Positions 53,155 through 63,046 of a stretch of DNA of 64,000 nucleotides are shown here, one piece after another. The notes under the pieces are model-generated. The model was not told the DNA's origin and did not search any database. It was given only the letters and a program-made list of their open reading frames with translations. The stretch's first letter is position 1, and each line of letters begins with the position of its first letter. The DNA comes from Bacillota bacterium LX-D (GTDB lineage Bacteria > Bacillota > DUOV01 > Zhaonellaceae), in assembly GCA_031628995.1 (NCBI GenBank), contig JAVLUO010000002.1, forward strand, positions 1 to 64,000. The letters are read 5' to 3'. The position numbers were made by a program, and so were the translations under genes.

Positions 53155-53889
53155 TTGAAGGGATCCTGGCAAAATAAGGATTACAATAATTGGTATGATA
53201 ATCTGGACATTGACAAATATAAAACTGCTTCACTAAGTTCTACTTATGGTTATAAAAGAAAAAATTCTTTTCTGAAACACCTATGGATTAAGCAATTCTT
53301 TGGAGCACTTATTTTATTTGCTGTTTTTTTAGTATTCTTTTCCTGGAAAAGCCCCGGAGTTGTTAGCATACAGGAAAATGTAAGATATTTATTGGCAGAA
53401 GAAAAAAGCGATTTTACACCTGTTTTAGAAACAATGGTCAGGGAAGGATTATGGCTAGATTCCTACGACCTGCAGGTATACCGTTCAGAGTTACCTATGT
53501 CTATTCCTGTTTCCGGAAAATATGTGCAAAATTTTGGCTGGGTAGAAACAAATTCCGGTGAAAATAAGTTCCATCCAGGTATAGATATCGAAACTGAGGC
53601 TGCTGCACCTGTACGGGCAGCTTTAGATGGTAAAATTTCAAAAGTAAGCCATAAGCAAAATTTAGGCAGAATAATAGAAATTACTCACCAAAACAATACT
53701 GTTACAATTTATGGTTTGCTAGGGGAAATTCTGGTTGATGAAGGCCAATTAGTTAAGCAGGGAGATATCATAGGTAAAACAAAAGCTGGGGAGCAGGGCC
53801 AGCAGGTAAAACTGCATTTTGAGGTTCGAGAAAAGGGGAAAGCTATTGACCCCTTGGATAAAATAACTAATAACCAGGGTACCATTTAA
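53155..53889 (+). CDS. spoIVFA: SpoIVFA-like protein with degenerate M23 peptidase domain
   Basis: A 244-residue protein: cytoplasmic N-terminus, one membrane helix (about residues 50-66) and a C-terminal LytM/M23-fold domain (FGWVETNSG onward). FHPGIDIE keeps the His and Asp ligands, but the HxH motif reads KLH, losing one ligand, so it is probably catalytically inactive. In Bacillus, SpoIVFA holds and regulates the intramembrane protease SpoIVFB, whose homologue follows eight bases later. The start is TTG 53155 with SD GGAGGGG. Confidence 0.85.
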   Translation: MKGSWQNKDYNNWYDNLDIDKYKTASLSSTYGYKRKNSFLKHLWIKQFFGALILFAVFLVFFSWKSPGVVSIQENVRYLLAEEKSDFTPVLETMVREGLWLDSYDLQVYRSELPMSIPVSGKYVQNFGWVETNSGENKFHPGIDIETEAAAPVRAALDGKISKVSHKQNLGRIIEITHQNNTVTIYGLLGEILVDEGQLVKQGDIIGKTKAGEQGQQVKLHFEVREKGKAIDPLDKITNNQGTI

Positions 53890-53897
53890 GGTGTAAA

Positions 53898-54776
53898 ATG
53901 AAAATCGCTGAGTTATGGGGAGTAAAAATAATTATTAATGATTTTTTTCTGCTTTTAATTTTGGCCTACGGAATGCTTGGAGTATTGCCGCAGGTATTTA
54001 TTATTTTTACCCTAATATTAATTCATGAAATGGCTCATATTAGGGTTGCGGTTCAGGCAGGAATAAAAGTTAAGGAAATTGAGCTCTACCCTTTCGGAGG
54101 CGTTGCTCGAGTTGAGGGAGTACTACAAAGCAACCCTCAACTGGAAATGAGAGTTGCTCTTGCCGGCCCCTTTATGAATTTTTTATTGTGGACTTTAGGC
54201 TTTATTATCCATAGTAATTTTCATTGGCAAGGAAGTTTGTACCACTGTTTTATGCAGGCCAATTTAACTATGGGATTGTTCAACCTTCTTCCGGTATTAC
54301 CTTTAGACGGGGGCAGGATTTTAAGAGCATACTGGGCTAAAAAAAGTGGGGATTTACAAAAGGCTACCTGGCAAGTTGCTCTTTGGGGAAAGTACTGCGC
54401 CGCAGCTTTAATTATAGGTGGTTTAATTAGTTTTGCATTACACTATACTGACCTAATGGCTGTTATTACAGCACTTTTCATTTTTATTGCTTCCCGCAAG
54501 GAAGAGGAGGCATCCCAATACATTTTCCTGCGCTTTTTGCTGAGAAAAAACCAGGAAATCAGCAGCAAAGGATTACTGCCTCTTAAATGTTTTAGTGCTT
54601 TAGATACTTTACAAATAAAGGAAATAATTACAAAATTCAGTCCAAATATGTATCATCTAGTTATTGTTTTAGATAAAAAGGGAAATTTTAAAGCTAGGAT
54701 AACAGAACATGAGCTGTTAAGAGCTTTTTTTCAATTAGGTGGTTCCTGTACTTTGGGAAAAATGATCCAAGGCTAG
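53898..54776 (+). CDS. spoIVFB: SpoIVFB-like intramembrane metalloprotease (M50)
   Basis: A 292-residue site-2 protease. The zinc motif is HEMAH (H43, E44, H47), and the third ligand is D137 in LPLDGGRIL. About six membrane helices are followed by a C-terminal cytoplasmic region of roughly 90 residues that may be CBS-like. In Bacillus it cleaves pro-sigma-K in the mother cell. Position between the min genes and rplU agrees with the Bacillus order. Confidence 0.92.
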   Translation: MKIAELWGVKIIINDFFLLLILAYGMLGVLPQVFIIFTLILIHEMAHIRVAVQAGIKVKEIELYPFGGVARVEGVLQSNPQLEMRVALAGPFMNFLLWTLGFIIHSNFHWQGSLYHCFMQANLTMGLFNLLPVLPLDGGRILRAYWAKKSGDLQKATWQVALWGKYCAAALIIGGLISFALHYTDLMAVITALFIFIASRKEEEASQYIFLRFLLRKNQEISSKGLLPLKCFSALDTLQIKEIITKFSPNMYHLVIVLDKKGNFKARITEHELLRAFFQLGGSCTLGKMIQG

Positions 54777-54780
54777 TAAT

Positions 54781-54808
54781 TTGACAATAGAATTATTATG
54801 CTTAGAAT
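54781..54808 (+). promoter_or_regulatory. Promoter of the TIGR03960-TIGR03936-rng operon
   Basis: TTGACA, 16 bases, TAGAAT, 77 bases before the start of the radical SAM gene. Confidence 0.6.
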
Positions 54809-54885
54809 AAAGGGAAAAATAGTATTGTGTAGAAATATTTATATTTTACGTACTAACAAGTTTATTGAGATAGCGGAGGATAAAA

Positions 54886-56763
54886 ATGCGGCAACTAGTC
54901 GAAGAACAATTACTGCCAAGGGTAACAAAACCAATACGTTATCAGGGCAATGAATGGAATTCTATCCATAAAGATTGGTCGGAAATAAAAGTTCGTCTTG
55001 CTTTTGCTTTCCCAGATTTATATGAAGTGGGGATGTCACATTTAGGGTTGCATATACTCTATGGGCTAGTTAATAAAGAAAAAGACTTTTTAATGGAACG
55101 AGTTTTTGCTCCCTGGGGTGATATGGAAGAATTAATGGGCCAAAATAATGTGCCTTTATTTAGTTTAGAGTCTTACCATCCGGTAAAAGATTTTGATTTG
55201 CTGGGCTTTACTTTGCAATATGAAATGAGTTTTACCAATATTTTAAACATGCTAAATTTAGCAGAAATGCCACTACTAGCCAAAGACCGGGATGATAGTT
55301 TTCCGGTGGTCATAGGAGGAGGCCCTTGTGCCTATAATCCGGAGCCATTGGCACCTTTTTTTGATATTTTTGTATTAGGAGACGCAGAAGAATTATTATT
55401 GGAGATTCTAAATTTAGCTAAAGAAATGAAAAAGCAGTACGGAGACAGACTGCCTAAAGAAAAATTTTTACAGCAGGTTAGTAAACTGCAAGGTATTTAC
55501 GTACCTTCCTTCTATAAAGTGATTTATTCAGAAGAGGGTAAAATCGAAAGCATTGAGCCTGTAAATGAAAATGTTCCTGCTAAAGTCCAAAAAAGAGTAG
55601 TTAAAAATTTAGACGAAGCTTACTTCCCTACGAAACCCATTGTGCCTTTTGCGGATACAGTGCATAATCGTGTAATGGTTGAAGTAGCCAGAGGTTGCAC
55701 TAGAAGCTGTCGCTTTTGCCAGGCAGGTATAGTTTATCGGCCGGTTAGGGAACGAAGCCAAGAAACACTGCTGCAGCAGGCTAAAGAACTTGTCAAAAAT
55801 ACTGGCCACGATGAAATTGCTTTGACTTCTTTAAATACTGCCGATTACAGCTGCGTAGAACCCCTAACCACTGCTTTATTAGATAGCTTGCAAGAGGATA
55901 AAGTTGGTATTTCCTTACCTTCTTTAAGAGTAGATGCTTTTTCTGTCAATTTAGCCAAGAAGATTCAAGAAGTACGGAAAAGTGGTTTAACCTTTGCTCC
56001 GGAAGCAGGAACCCAAAGACTGCGGGACGTGATTAACAAGGGTGTAACTGAGGAAGATTTAATAACAGCAGTTTCCGGTGCCTTTGCAGCAGGTTGGACC
56101 CATATAAAACTTTATTTTATGATTGGTTTACCAACAGAAACAAAAGAAGATATTGCTGGCATAGCAGACTTGGCTTATCGAGTTCTTAATAAAGGAAGGC
56201 AGATTCTAACAGGGCAAAACATTAAAAAACCGCCCCGGGTGACAGTTAGTGTTTCTTCCTTTGTGCCTAAATCCCATACGCCTTTTCAGTGGGTTCCCCA
56301 AGATCCAATTGCTGTTTTACAGGAGAAGCAGCAGTACTTAAAGAGCCTCTTAAAGGATCGGCGAATTACCTATAATTATCACGATGCCAAATTAAGTTTA
56401 CTGGAAGCAGTTTTTGCCAAAGGAGACAGAAGGCTTGGGGAAGTTTTACAGTTGGCTTGGCAAAAGGGATGTAAATTTGATAGTTGGTCTGAGTACTTTA
56501 AATATAATACTTGGTTAAAGGCTTTTGAGGAAATTGGACTGGATCCGGAATTTTATGCATACCGAAAAATTGAGTTGACAGAGATGCTTCCTTGGGAACA
56601 CCTGGAAACAGGTGTTAGCAAAAATTACTTACGTAAGGAGTTCGAGAAAGCAGTTCAAGGAGAATTAACTAAGGACTGCCGTTTTAGCAGCTGCGGGGCA
56701 TGTGGTATTTGTTCTAGTTTAAAGGTCAAACCTGTGTTTCAAAGGGAGGCTAAAAGTCAATGA
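54886..56763 (+). CDS. Radical SAM protein, TIGR03960 family
   Basis: A 625-residue protein of uncertain role found widely in Clostridia next to a TIGR03936 protein and rng/rplU. The N-terminal part resembles a B12-binding-like domain (FAFPDLYEVGMSHLGL). The radical SAM core has CTRSCRFC (CxxxCxxC, 4Fe-4S and SAM). The C-terminus holds a second Cys group (CRFSSCGACGIC). GCGGAGG precedes the ATG. It overlaps the next gene by four bases, suggesting partnership. RNA or ribosome modification is a common guess, not shown here. Confidence 0.9.
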   Translation: MRQLVEEQLLPRVTKPIRYQGNEWNSIHKDWSEIKVRLAFAFPDLYEVGMSHLGLHILYGLVNKEKDFLMERVFAPWGDMEELMGQNNVPLFSLESYHPVKDFDLLGFTLQYEMSFTNILNMLNLAEMPLLAKDRDDSFPVVIGGGPCAYNPEPLAPFFDIFVLGDAEELLLEILNLAKEMKKQYGDRLPKEKFLQQVSKLQGIYVPSFYKVIYSEEGKIESIEPVNENVPAKVQKRVVKNLDEAYFPTKPIVPFADTVHNRVMVEVARGCTRSCRFCQAGIVYRPVRERSQETLLQQAKELVKNTGHDEIALTSLNTADYSCVEPLTTALLDSLQEDKVGISLPSLRVDAFSVNLAKKIQEVRKSGLTFAPEAGTQRLRDVINKGVTEEDLITAVSGAFAAGWTHIKLYFMIGLPTETKEDIAGIADLAYRVLNKGRQILTGQNIKKPPRVTVSVSSFVPKSHTPFQWVPQDPIAVLQEKQQYLKSLLKDRRITYNYHDAKLSLLEAVFAKGDRRLGEVLQLAWQKGCKFDSWSEYFKYNTWLKAFEEIGLDPEFYAYRKIELTEMLPWEHLETGVSKNYLRKEFEKAVQGELTKDCRFSSCGACGICSSLKVKPVFQREAKSQ

Positions 56764-57464
56764 GGGTAAGAATTAGGTTTGCAAAAGGAAACCAAGTAAG
56801 ATTTATTTCCCATCTGGAATTAATGAAAACATTTGAAAGAGCAATTCGCCGGGCAAGGATTCCCATTGCTTTTTCCGAAGGATTTAATCCTCACCCTAAA
56901 ATGTCCTTTGCCACAGCATTGGCTGTAGGGGTTACGGCAGATACAGAATATCTTGATTTGGAGTTGCGGCAGGAAATGAGCCCTGAAGAAGTTTGGCAAA
57001 GGCTCCGGCAGAATTTGCCGGAAGGCTTTCGTATTCTGAGCAGTCACTTAGTTAACTCCAAAACTCCTCCATTAATGAGCATTGTGGCCGCGGCGGAATA
57101 CGAAGTTAAGGTTAAATTAATAACTGAACAGCATAAAGCCCAAATTGATCAGGCCATAGAGCACTTGTTAGAGCAAGATTCAGTTACGATAGTTAAGAAG
57201 GGTAAAAAAGGATTGCAAAATAAAGAAATTAGAGCGGGGATTTTTCAGCTGGAATGTTTGGCAGTGGAAAATGGCTGGGCCACTTTTAAAATGTTTGTCC
57301 AGGCAGGAAGCAAGTGTAATATTAGGCCGGAAGAGGTACTAAGGGCCATCCGGGAAAAGGAAAATATTCCCCTAGACCTGGGTTTGGTAATTGTTAACCG
57401 TACTGCTTTATTGGCTGGCCAAGAGGGGCATTTTGTTTCACCTCTGGAGCTTAGTGGGGTTTAA
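56760..57464 (+). CDS. TIGR03936/DUF2344 family protein
   Basis: A 234-residue protein beginning MRVRIRFAKGNQVRFISHLE, then ARIPIAFSEGFNPHPKMSFA, both hallmarks of the family, which occurs as a separate gene or fused to the TIGR03960 radical SAM protein. The four-base overlap supports joint function. Biochemical role unknown. Confidence 0.9.
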   Translation: MRVRIRFAKGNQVRFISHLELMKTFERAIRRARIPIAFSEGFNPHPKMSFATALAVGVTADTEYLDLELRQEMSPEEVWQRLRQNLPEGFRILSSHLVNSKTPPLMSIVAAAEYEVKVKLITEQHKAQIDQAIEHLLEQDSVTIVKKGKKGLQNKEIRAGIFQLECLAVENGWATFKMFVQAGSKCNIRPEEVLRAIREKENIPLDLGLVIVNRTALLAGQEGHFVSPLELSGV

Positions 57465-57478
57465 GGAGTTGAAGACTC

Positions 57479-59164
57479 GTGTTTAAAGAAATTGTGATTC
57501 AAGCAAACCCTCTAGAAACAGTAGCTGCAGTATTGGAAGATCATAGATTAGCCGAAATTTATTTTGAAAGATCCATGGAACAGCGCTTAGTCGGTAATAT
57601 TTACCGAGGTAAAGTGGAAAATGTTTTACCTGGGATGCAGGCTGCTTTTATCGATATTGGTTTAGAAAAGAATGCATTTTTGTATGTTGAAGATGCTTTC
57701 CCTGCTAAACCGGAAGGGGGACATAAAGAAGTAGAAAAGCAACAGCCTAATATTGGCGATTTATTAAAAAAAGGCCAAACTTTAATTGTGCAGGTTACAA
57801 AGGAGCCTCAAGGCACTAAAGGACCAAGAGTTACTACTAATATTACTCTGCCGGGAAGGTATTTGGTTTTAATGCCTATGCTAGACTACATAGGTATATC
57901 CAGACGCATTACTGACGAAACAGAAAGAAATCGTTTAAAAAAAATTGCCCAGGATCTAGATCGAGGGAATATTGGCGTAATTGTACGCACTATAGCCCAA
58001 GGGTATAGTGAAGAGGAGTTAAAGGATGATTTTAACTCCTTATTCCAAACCTGGTTGAAAATTAAGAGCAAAATGCAAAGCCTAGCTGCTCCGGTTCTAA
58101 TTCATAGTGATTTAGAATTAATGCAGCGCCTATTGAGGGATATTTTAACGGAAGATACAGATAGGATTGTTGTGAACAGTAGAAATACCTATCTAAAAAC
58201 TCTGGATTATGCGGAAACATTAGCTCCCAATTTAAAACATAAAATTATGCTAAAAGAAACAGAAGAACTTTTAGCTGAATACCAAATTCCTTTACAAATA
58301 GAGCAGGCACTGAAACGTAAAATATGGTTAAACTGTGGCGGCTACCTAATTATTGAACATGTAGAGGCTTTAACTGTAATCGATGTTAATACGGGCAAAT
58401 ATGTAGGGAGTACTACTTTAGCTGATACAGTTTTTCGAACAAATATTGATGCTGCCGTAGAAATTGCTCGTCAGCTTCGCTTAAGGGACATTGGCGGTAT
58501 TGTAATAATCGATTTTATTGATATGAGTAATGAAGGTCACCGCTCTTTAGTTTTAGAGACTCTAGAAAAAGAGCTGAAAAAGGATAGAACCAAAACTCAT
58601 ATTTTGGGATTGACTCAATTGGGTTTAGTAGAATTAACGAGGAAAAAAGTTAGGCAAGAAATTTCCAACATCCTCCAAAAGGATTGCCCCTACTGTCGAG
58701 GAAGGGGTAAGGTCCTTTCGGAAGAAACCATTAGTTTAGAAGCACGAAGACAAATAGCAGCTTTTGCTGCTTTGACTACTGCTCCAATTATTAAGGTAAA
58801 AGTTCATCCGGCAGTGGCTGCTTTGCTGGTAGGTGAAGAAGGTCGGCTTTTGGCTCAACTCCAAGAACAAACAGGCAAAAAAATAATTGTATTTGGTTTT
58901 TCTAGCATCCATTTGGAGGATGTAAAATTAGAAAGAAAACAACAGCTAGATCCTTTGGAAAATATTTGGCCAGTTAAAATAGGCGAGATCCTAACAGTAG
59001 AAATTGAATCTGATTCTAATGCCGGCAAACAAGATGGCGTAGTTATGCTGGATGGACATGAAGTTCAGGTGAAAGGCAGCAGCGAATATATGGGGCAATA
59101 TGTGCCAATTCAAATTACACATGTTGGCAGTGTCTCGGCTAAAGCCAAAGTAATAGGAAGGTAA
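57479..59164 (+). CDS. rng: Ribonuclease G (RNase E/G family)
   Basis: An endoribonuclease for rRNA maturation and mRNA decay. It has 561 residues, starting at GTG 57479 after AAGGAGTT. The S1 domain runs from about residue 35 (GNIYRGKVENVLPGMQAAFI). The DNase I-like core has metal Asp residues in VIDVNTGKYVG and VIIDFIDM, and the zinc link is CPYCRGRG. The C-terminus carries an extra small beta domain (DGVVMLDGHEVQVKG), resembling a TRAM-like fold. Confidence 0.94.
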   Translation: MFKEIVIQANPLETVAAVLEDHRLAEIYFERSMEQRLVGNIYRGKVENVLPGMQAAFIDIGLEKNAFLYVEDAFPAKPEGGHKEVEKQQPNIGDLLKKGQTLIVQVTKEPQGTKGPRVTTNITLPGRYLVLMPMLDYIGISRRITDETERNRLKKIAQDLDRGNIGVIVRTIAQGYSEEELKDDFNSLFQTWLKIKSKMQSLAAPVLIHSDLELMQRLLRDILTEDTDRIVVNSRNTYLKTLDYAETLAPNLKHKIMLKETEELLAEYQIPLQIEQALKRKIWLNCGGYLIIEHVEALTVIDVNTGKYVGSTTLADTVFRTNIDAAVEIARQLRLRDIGGIVIIDFIDMSNEGHRSLVLETLEKELKKDRTKTHILGLTQLGLVELTRKKVRQEISNILQKDCPYCRGRGKVLSEETISLEARRQIAAFAALTTAPIIKVKVHPAVAALLVGEEGRLLAQLQEQTGKKIIVFGFSSIHLEDVKLERKQQLDPLENIWPVKIGEILTVEIESDSNAGKQDGVVMLDGHEVQVKGSSEYMGQYVPIQITHVGSVSAKAKVIGR

Positions 59165-59189
59165 AGAGCAGCAAGAATTTGCTGCTCTT
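59164..59189. terminator. Hairpin after rng
   Basis: AAGAGCAGCAA (59164-59174) and TTGCTGCTCTT (59179-59189) are perfect 11-base arms overlapping the rng stop region. No T-run follows, so termination may be partial; it could instead protect or process the mRNA. Confidence 0.55.
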
Positions 59190-59272
59190 CTAATGCAGGT
59201 ACAAGCTACAAAAAGCAGGATTATAAGTCCGAATTGCCGAATGTTATGTGTTAATTCGAGAGGAGGATTATT

Positions 59273-59527
59273 TTGCTGCACGAACTAATTAAAATCGGAG
59301 AAACTATACCTGAAGTGGCGATGATTAATACGCCTGATGGTTTAATTTTCGATGGAGATGAATATCGCCAATGGATAAATGATTGTCTAGCATACTTAGA
59401 AAGTCATTACACAACTTTGGATATGAATAAATACTTTAAAGGCTCAGCAGAAAAAGCTTGTGGCAGTAGCAGTGAAAACTATAATAATATGATGAATATT
59501 TTAAGATCCCTGCTTAAGCTGCAGTAA
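59273..59527 (+). CDS. Hypothetical protein, 84 residues
   Basis: Starts at TTG 59273 with strong SD GAGGAGG. The product (MLHELIKIGETIPEVAMINT...) has an early strand-rich part with TPDGLIFDGDEYRQW and a helical second half with SSSENYNNMMNIL; there is one Cys and no membrane segment. I do not recognise the family. It lies between rng and the L21 leader, a place where no gene is usual in the Bacillus order. The good ribosome site and length support it as real. Confidence 0.7.
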   Translation: MLHELIKIGETIPEVAMINTPDGLIFDGDEYRQWINDCLAYLESHYTTLDMNKYFKGSAEKACGSSSENYNNMMNILRSLLKLQ

Positions 59528-59540
59528 ATTTGCTGTTTGC

Positions 59541-59569
59541 TTGACATTTAGATATATGTATGTTACGAT
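59541..59569 (+). promoter_or_regulatory. Promoter of the rplU operon
   Basis: TTGACA, 17 bases, TACGAT, shortly before the L21 leader. Confidence 0.65.
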
Positions 59570-59589
59570 TTCTTGGTATAGTTTTGTTC

Positions 59590-59650
59590 AACCGCCCGGT
59601 CCAGGTTAAAAAACCTTTAGGTTACCTAAACCGGCGAGTTTTTTTCGGGG
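59590..59650 (+). promoter_or_regulatory. Ribosomal protein L21 leader
   Basis: The stretch with CCGCCCGGTCCAGGTT, an AGGTT-type hairpin (CAGGTT...AACCTTTAGGTTACC) and CCGGCGAGTTTTTTT matches the L21 leader seen before rplU in many Bacillota. It ends in a T-run just ahead of the rplU SD and is thought to mediate autoregulation by L21. Confidence 0.75.
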
Positions 59651-59663
59651 AGGTGCACGAAAA

Positions 59664-59975
59664 GTGTACGCAATTATTGAAACAGGTGGTAAACAGTACA
59701 AGGTAAACGAAGGAGACGTACTCAAGGTTGAAAAACTCCCAGCTGCAGAAGGAGAAACAGTTGTAGTTGACAAAGTTTTGGTTGTGGGAGAAGCAGATAA
59801 TCTAAAAGTAGGTACTCCAACCGTTGCTGGAGCGAAAGTATCTTTAAAAGTAAAAGCTCACGGCAAAGGAGAAAAAATTATTATCTTTAAGTATAAGCCT
59901 AAAAAGGGATACCGTAGAAAGCAAGGACATCGTCAACCATATACCGAAGTTTTAGTTGAAAAAATTGATGCTTAA
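59664..59975 (+). CDS. rplU: 50S ribosomal protein L21
   Basis: It has 103 residues. [20 protein letters not shown] at the N-terminus and [19 protein letters not shown] near the end are the L21 signatures. The start is GTG 59664 after GGGGAGGTG. It is followed at once by prp and rpmA. Confidence 0.98.
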   Translation: MYAIIETGGKQYKVNEGDVLKVEKLPAAEGETVVVDKVLVVGEADNLKVGTPTVAGAKVSLKVKAHGKGEKIIIFKYKPKKGYRRKQGHRQPYTEVLVEKIDA

Positions 59976-59978
59976 GTA

Positions 59979-60323
59979 ATGGTGATTGTGGAAATTTTCT
60001 TAGATGACTTGGAGAGAGTTCAATCTTTCCAAGTTAAGGGCCATGCTAATGCTGGAATATACGGCCAGGATATTGTATGTGCTGCCGTTTCAGTACTTAC
60101 TCAGACAGCCTTATTAGGAATGGAGCATTATTTAACAGCAGACATGCAAATTGAGAGAAAATCTGGCTGGCTAAAATGTGTTTTGCCACAGCAGATGCCG
60201 CAAGATGAAGCGGAAAAAGCTCAAATCATTTTGCAAACAATGCTGTTGGGTTTATATTCAATGGAAAAAGGCTACCAAAAATACATGAAAATCATTAAGA
60301 GGAGGTGGACAGCATGTTCGTAA
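59979..60323 (+). CDS. prp: Ribosomal-processing cysteine protease Prp (YsxB)
   Basis: Prp removes the N-terminal extension of L27. It has 114 residues, with catalytic His in VKGHANAG and Cys in [13 protein letters not shown]. It lies between rplU and rpmA as in Bacillus and Staphylococcus and overlaps the rpmA start by about ten bases. The matching L27 extension is present in the next gene. Confidence 0.94.
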   Translation: MVIVEIFLDDLERVQSFQVKGHANAGIYGQDIVCAAVSVLTQTALLGMEHYLTADMQIERKSGWLKCVLPQQMPQDEAEKAQIILQTMLLGLYSMEKGYQKYMKIIKRRWTACS

Positions 60324-60601
60324 TGGATTTGCAGCTGTTTGCTCATAAAAAAGGGGTAGGTAGCTCTAGAAATGGTCGTGATAGTGAGGCCAAAAGATTA
60401 GGTGTCAAAAGATCTGATGGAATGTTTGTTTCCGCAGGAAATATTCTAGTGCGCCAAAGAGGAACTAAAATCCACCCTGGTACAAACGTGGGTATTGGTA
60501 AAGATGATACATTGTTTGCTCTAATAGATGGTTACGTTAAATTTGAGCGTAAGGGTAAAGATAAAAAACAAGTTAGTATTTATGACGAAAAAGCTATGTA
60601 A
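60314..60601 (+). CDS. rpmA: 50S ribosomal protein L27 with cleavable N-terminal extension
   Basis: It has 95 residues from ATG 60314, eight bases after AGGAGG. The N-terminus [14 protein letters not shown] contains the Prp cleavage motif (cut expected after LQLF), leaving the mature [15 protein letters not shown] that reaches the peptidyl transferase centre. A GTG at 60305 would add three residues and is not needed. Confidence 0.97.
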   Translation: MFVMDLQLFAHKKGVGSSRNGRDSEAKRLGVKRSDGMFVSAGNILVRQRGTKIHPGTNVGIGKDDTLFALIDGYVKFERKGKDKKQVSIYDEKAM

Positions 60602-60602
60602 C

Positions 60603-60633
60603 AAAAAATTCCCTGGCAACAGGGAATTTTTTG
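60603..60633 (+). terminator. Terminator after rpmA
   Basis: AAAAAATTCCCTG, loop GCAA, CAGGGAATTTTTT: a perfect stem with a T-run. Confidence 0.92.
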
Positions 60634-60710
60634 TTTTAATAATTAAAGGATAAAATATATAAAAGTAGAATTATTTTAGCAAATAATATTCTGGAGGTTA
60701 AGAAATTACT

Positions 60711-61256
60711 TTGTTTAATTCTCAAGAAATGGTTAACTACCTTCGAATTAACAAACACGATAATTTCAATCATTTTCAAGTGATTATGGGCTATTTACAG
60801 GTTGGAAAACCTGATTTGGCCTTAAGCTATGTTAAAGAGGCTATTGCCCAGTTACAGGAAAATGCTACTATACTGCGCCTCGGTTTACCTAACTTAGTCT
60901 TATGGCTGCTTTTTAAGCAAGATGAGCTTAGGGAAAAAGGAATTGACTTAAAAATTTTAAATGAAACTGAACTAAAGAATGCTCCTCCTTGGGAAAAAAG
61001 CCTAATGGAATGTTTTACAGAAGTAGGAAATTTAATTGGGAAAATGCTTTTGGAAGTTTCAGCAGAAGAGCGCTGGTGGGAAATTAATTTTACTGGAGAA
61101 AAAACCCTGGAAATAAATTTTACTTTGCCTGCTTTAACCAATGGGAATTGGGAAGAATATTTAGCAGAAAAGTTAACAGACTTGAAAAAAATAAATGCAA
61201 ACTATTGTTGCTCATTAAAGGAAGACCTATTTACCATTACAATTCAAATAAATTAA
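60711..61256 (+). CDS. spo0B: Spo0B-like sporulation phosphotransferase / sensor kinase-like protein
   Basis: A 181-residue protein. The N-terminal helical hairpin has INKHDNFNHFQVIMGYLQVG, resembling the RHDFLNHLQVI motif of Spo0B and SpoOB-type kinases, with likely phosphoacceptor H16. The C-terminal part is a degenerate ATPase-like domain without clear N and G boxes. In Bacillus, Spo0B passes phosphate between Spo0F and Spo0A. The rpmA-spo0B-obg position is conserved. The start is TTG 60711, 12 bases after GGAGGT. Confidence 0.82.
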   Translation: MFNSQEMVNYLRINKHDNFNHFQVIMGYLQVGKPDLALSYVKEAIAQLQENATILRLGLPNLVLWLLFKQDELREKGIDLKILNETELKNAPPWEKSLMECFTEVGNLIGKMLLEVSAEERWWEINFTGEKTLEINFTLPALTNGNWEEYLAEKLTDLKKINANYCCSLKEDLFTITIQIN

Positions 61257-61291
61257 CTTACTCTGTAAGCATTAGAATAATTTAACGTTAG

Positions 61292-62593
<1,302 letters not shown>

Positions 62594-62660
62594 GCTACAT
62601 GTTTTCTAGTGTCGAGTGGTTTAGATTGTGCATATTCTATATTTGTTAGTTAATAGTCTG

Positions 62661-62690
62661 CAGCAACCCTACTGGGTTGCTGTTTATAAA
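62661..62690 (+). terminator. Terminator after obgE
   Basis: CAGCAACCC and GGGTTGCTG form a 9-bp stem (loop TACT) followed by TTTATAAATT. Confidence 0.75.
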
Positions 62691-62701
62691 TTGTTTGGTA
62701 A

Positions 62702-62741
62702 GGGAGGTGAATGTTACTAACTTAAAAAGTTAGTAATTTAC
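62702..62741 (+). promoter_or_regulatory. Hairpin lying between the SD and start codon of yhbY
   Basis: The best SD (GGGAGG, 62702-62707) is 34 bases from the yhbY ATG. In between, TTACTAACTT (62714-62723) and AAGTTAGTAA (62727-62736) form a perfect 10-bp hairpin with an AAA loop. Folding it leaves about 11 bases of spacing. The SD is also correctly placed for ATG 62711, which would encode only Met-Leu-Leu-Thr before a stop. Confidence 0.6.
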
Positions 62742-63032
62742 ATGCTGACAGGAAAACAAAAAAGATTTTTACGAGCCATGGGCAACGAACTGGACCCTAT
62801 CATTCAAGTTGGCAAGGGTGGAATCACTAAAAACCTTATTATTCAGGTGGACGAAGCCTTAGAGGCCCGGGAATTAATTAAAGTCCGTGTGCTGCAAAAC
62901 TGCTTAACTGAACCTAAGGAAATTGGCAATGAATTAGCTGTTCATGCTAAGGGGGAGTTAGTGCAAGTTATTGGACGGAATCTGCTTTTCTATCGTCAAG
63001 CTTCAGAAAAGCCGAAAATAGAATTGCCATAA
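62742..63032 (+). CDS. yhbY: YhbY family RNA-binding protein (CRM domain)
   Basis: A 96-residue single CRM-domain protein associated with 50S assembly. LTGKQKRFLRAMGNELDPII and QVGKGGITKNLIIQVDEAL carry the family's GxxG-like loop. It is separated from obgE by a terminator and followed by proB. Its start is unusual: the only SD is linked to it across a hairpin. Confidence 0.93.
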   Translation: MLTGKQKRFLRAMGNELDPIIQVGKGGITKNLIIQVDEALEARELIKVRVLQNCLTEPKEIGNELAVHAKGELVQVIGRNLLFYRQASEKPKIELP

Positions 63033-63046
63033 AGAGAGTGAGCCTT

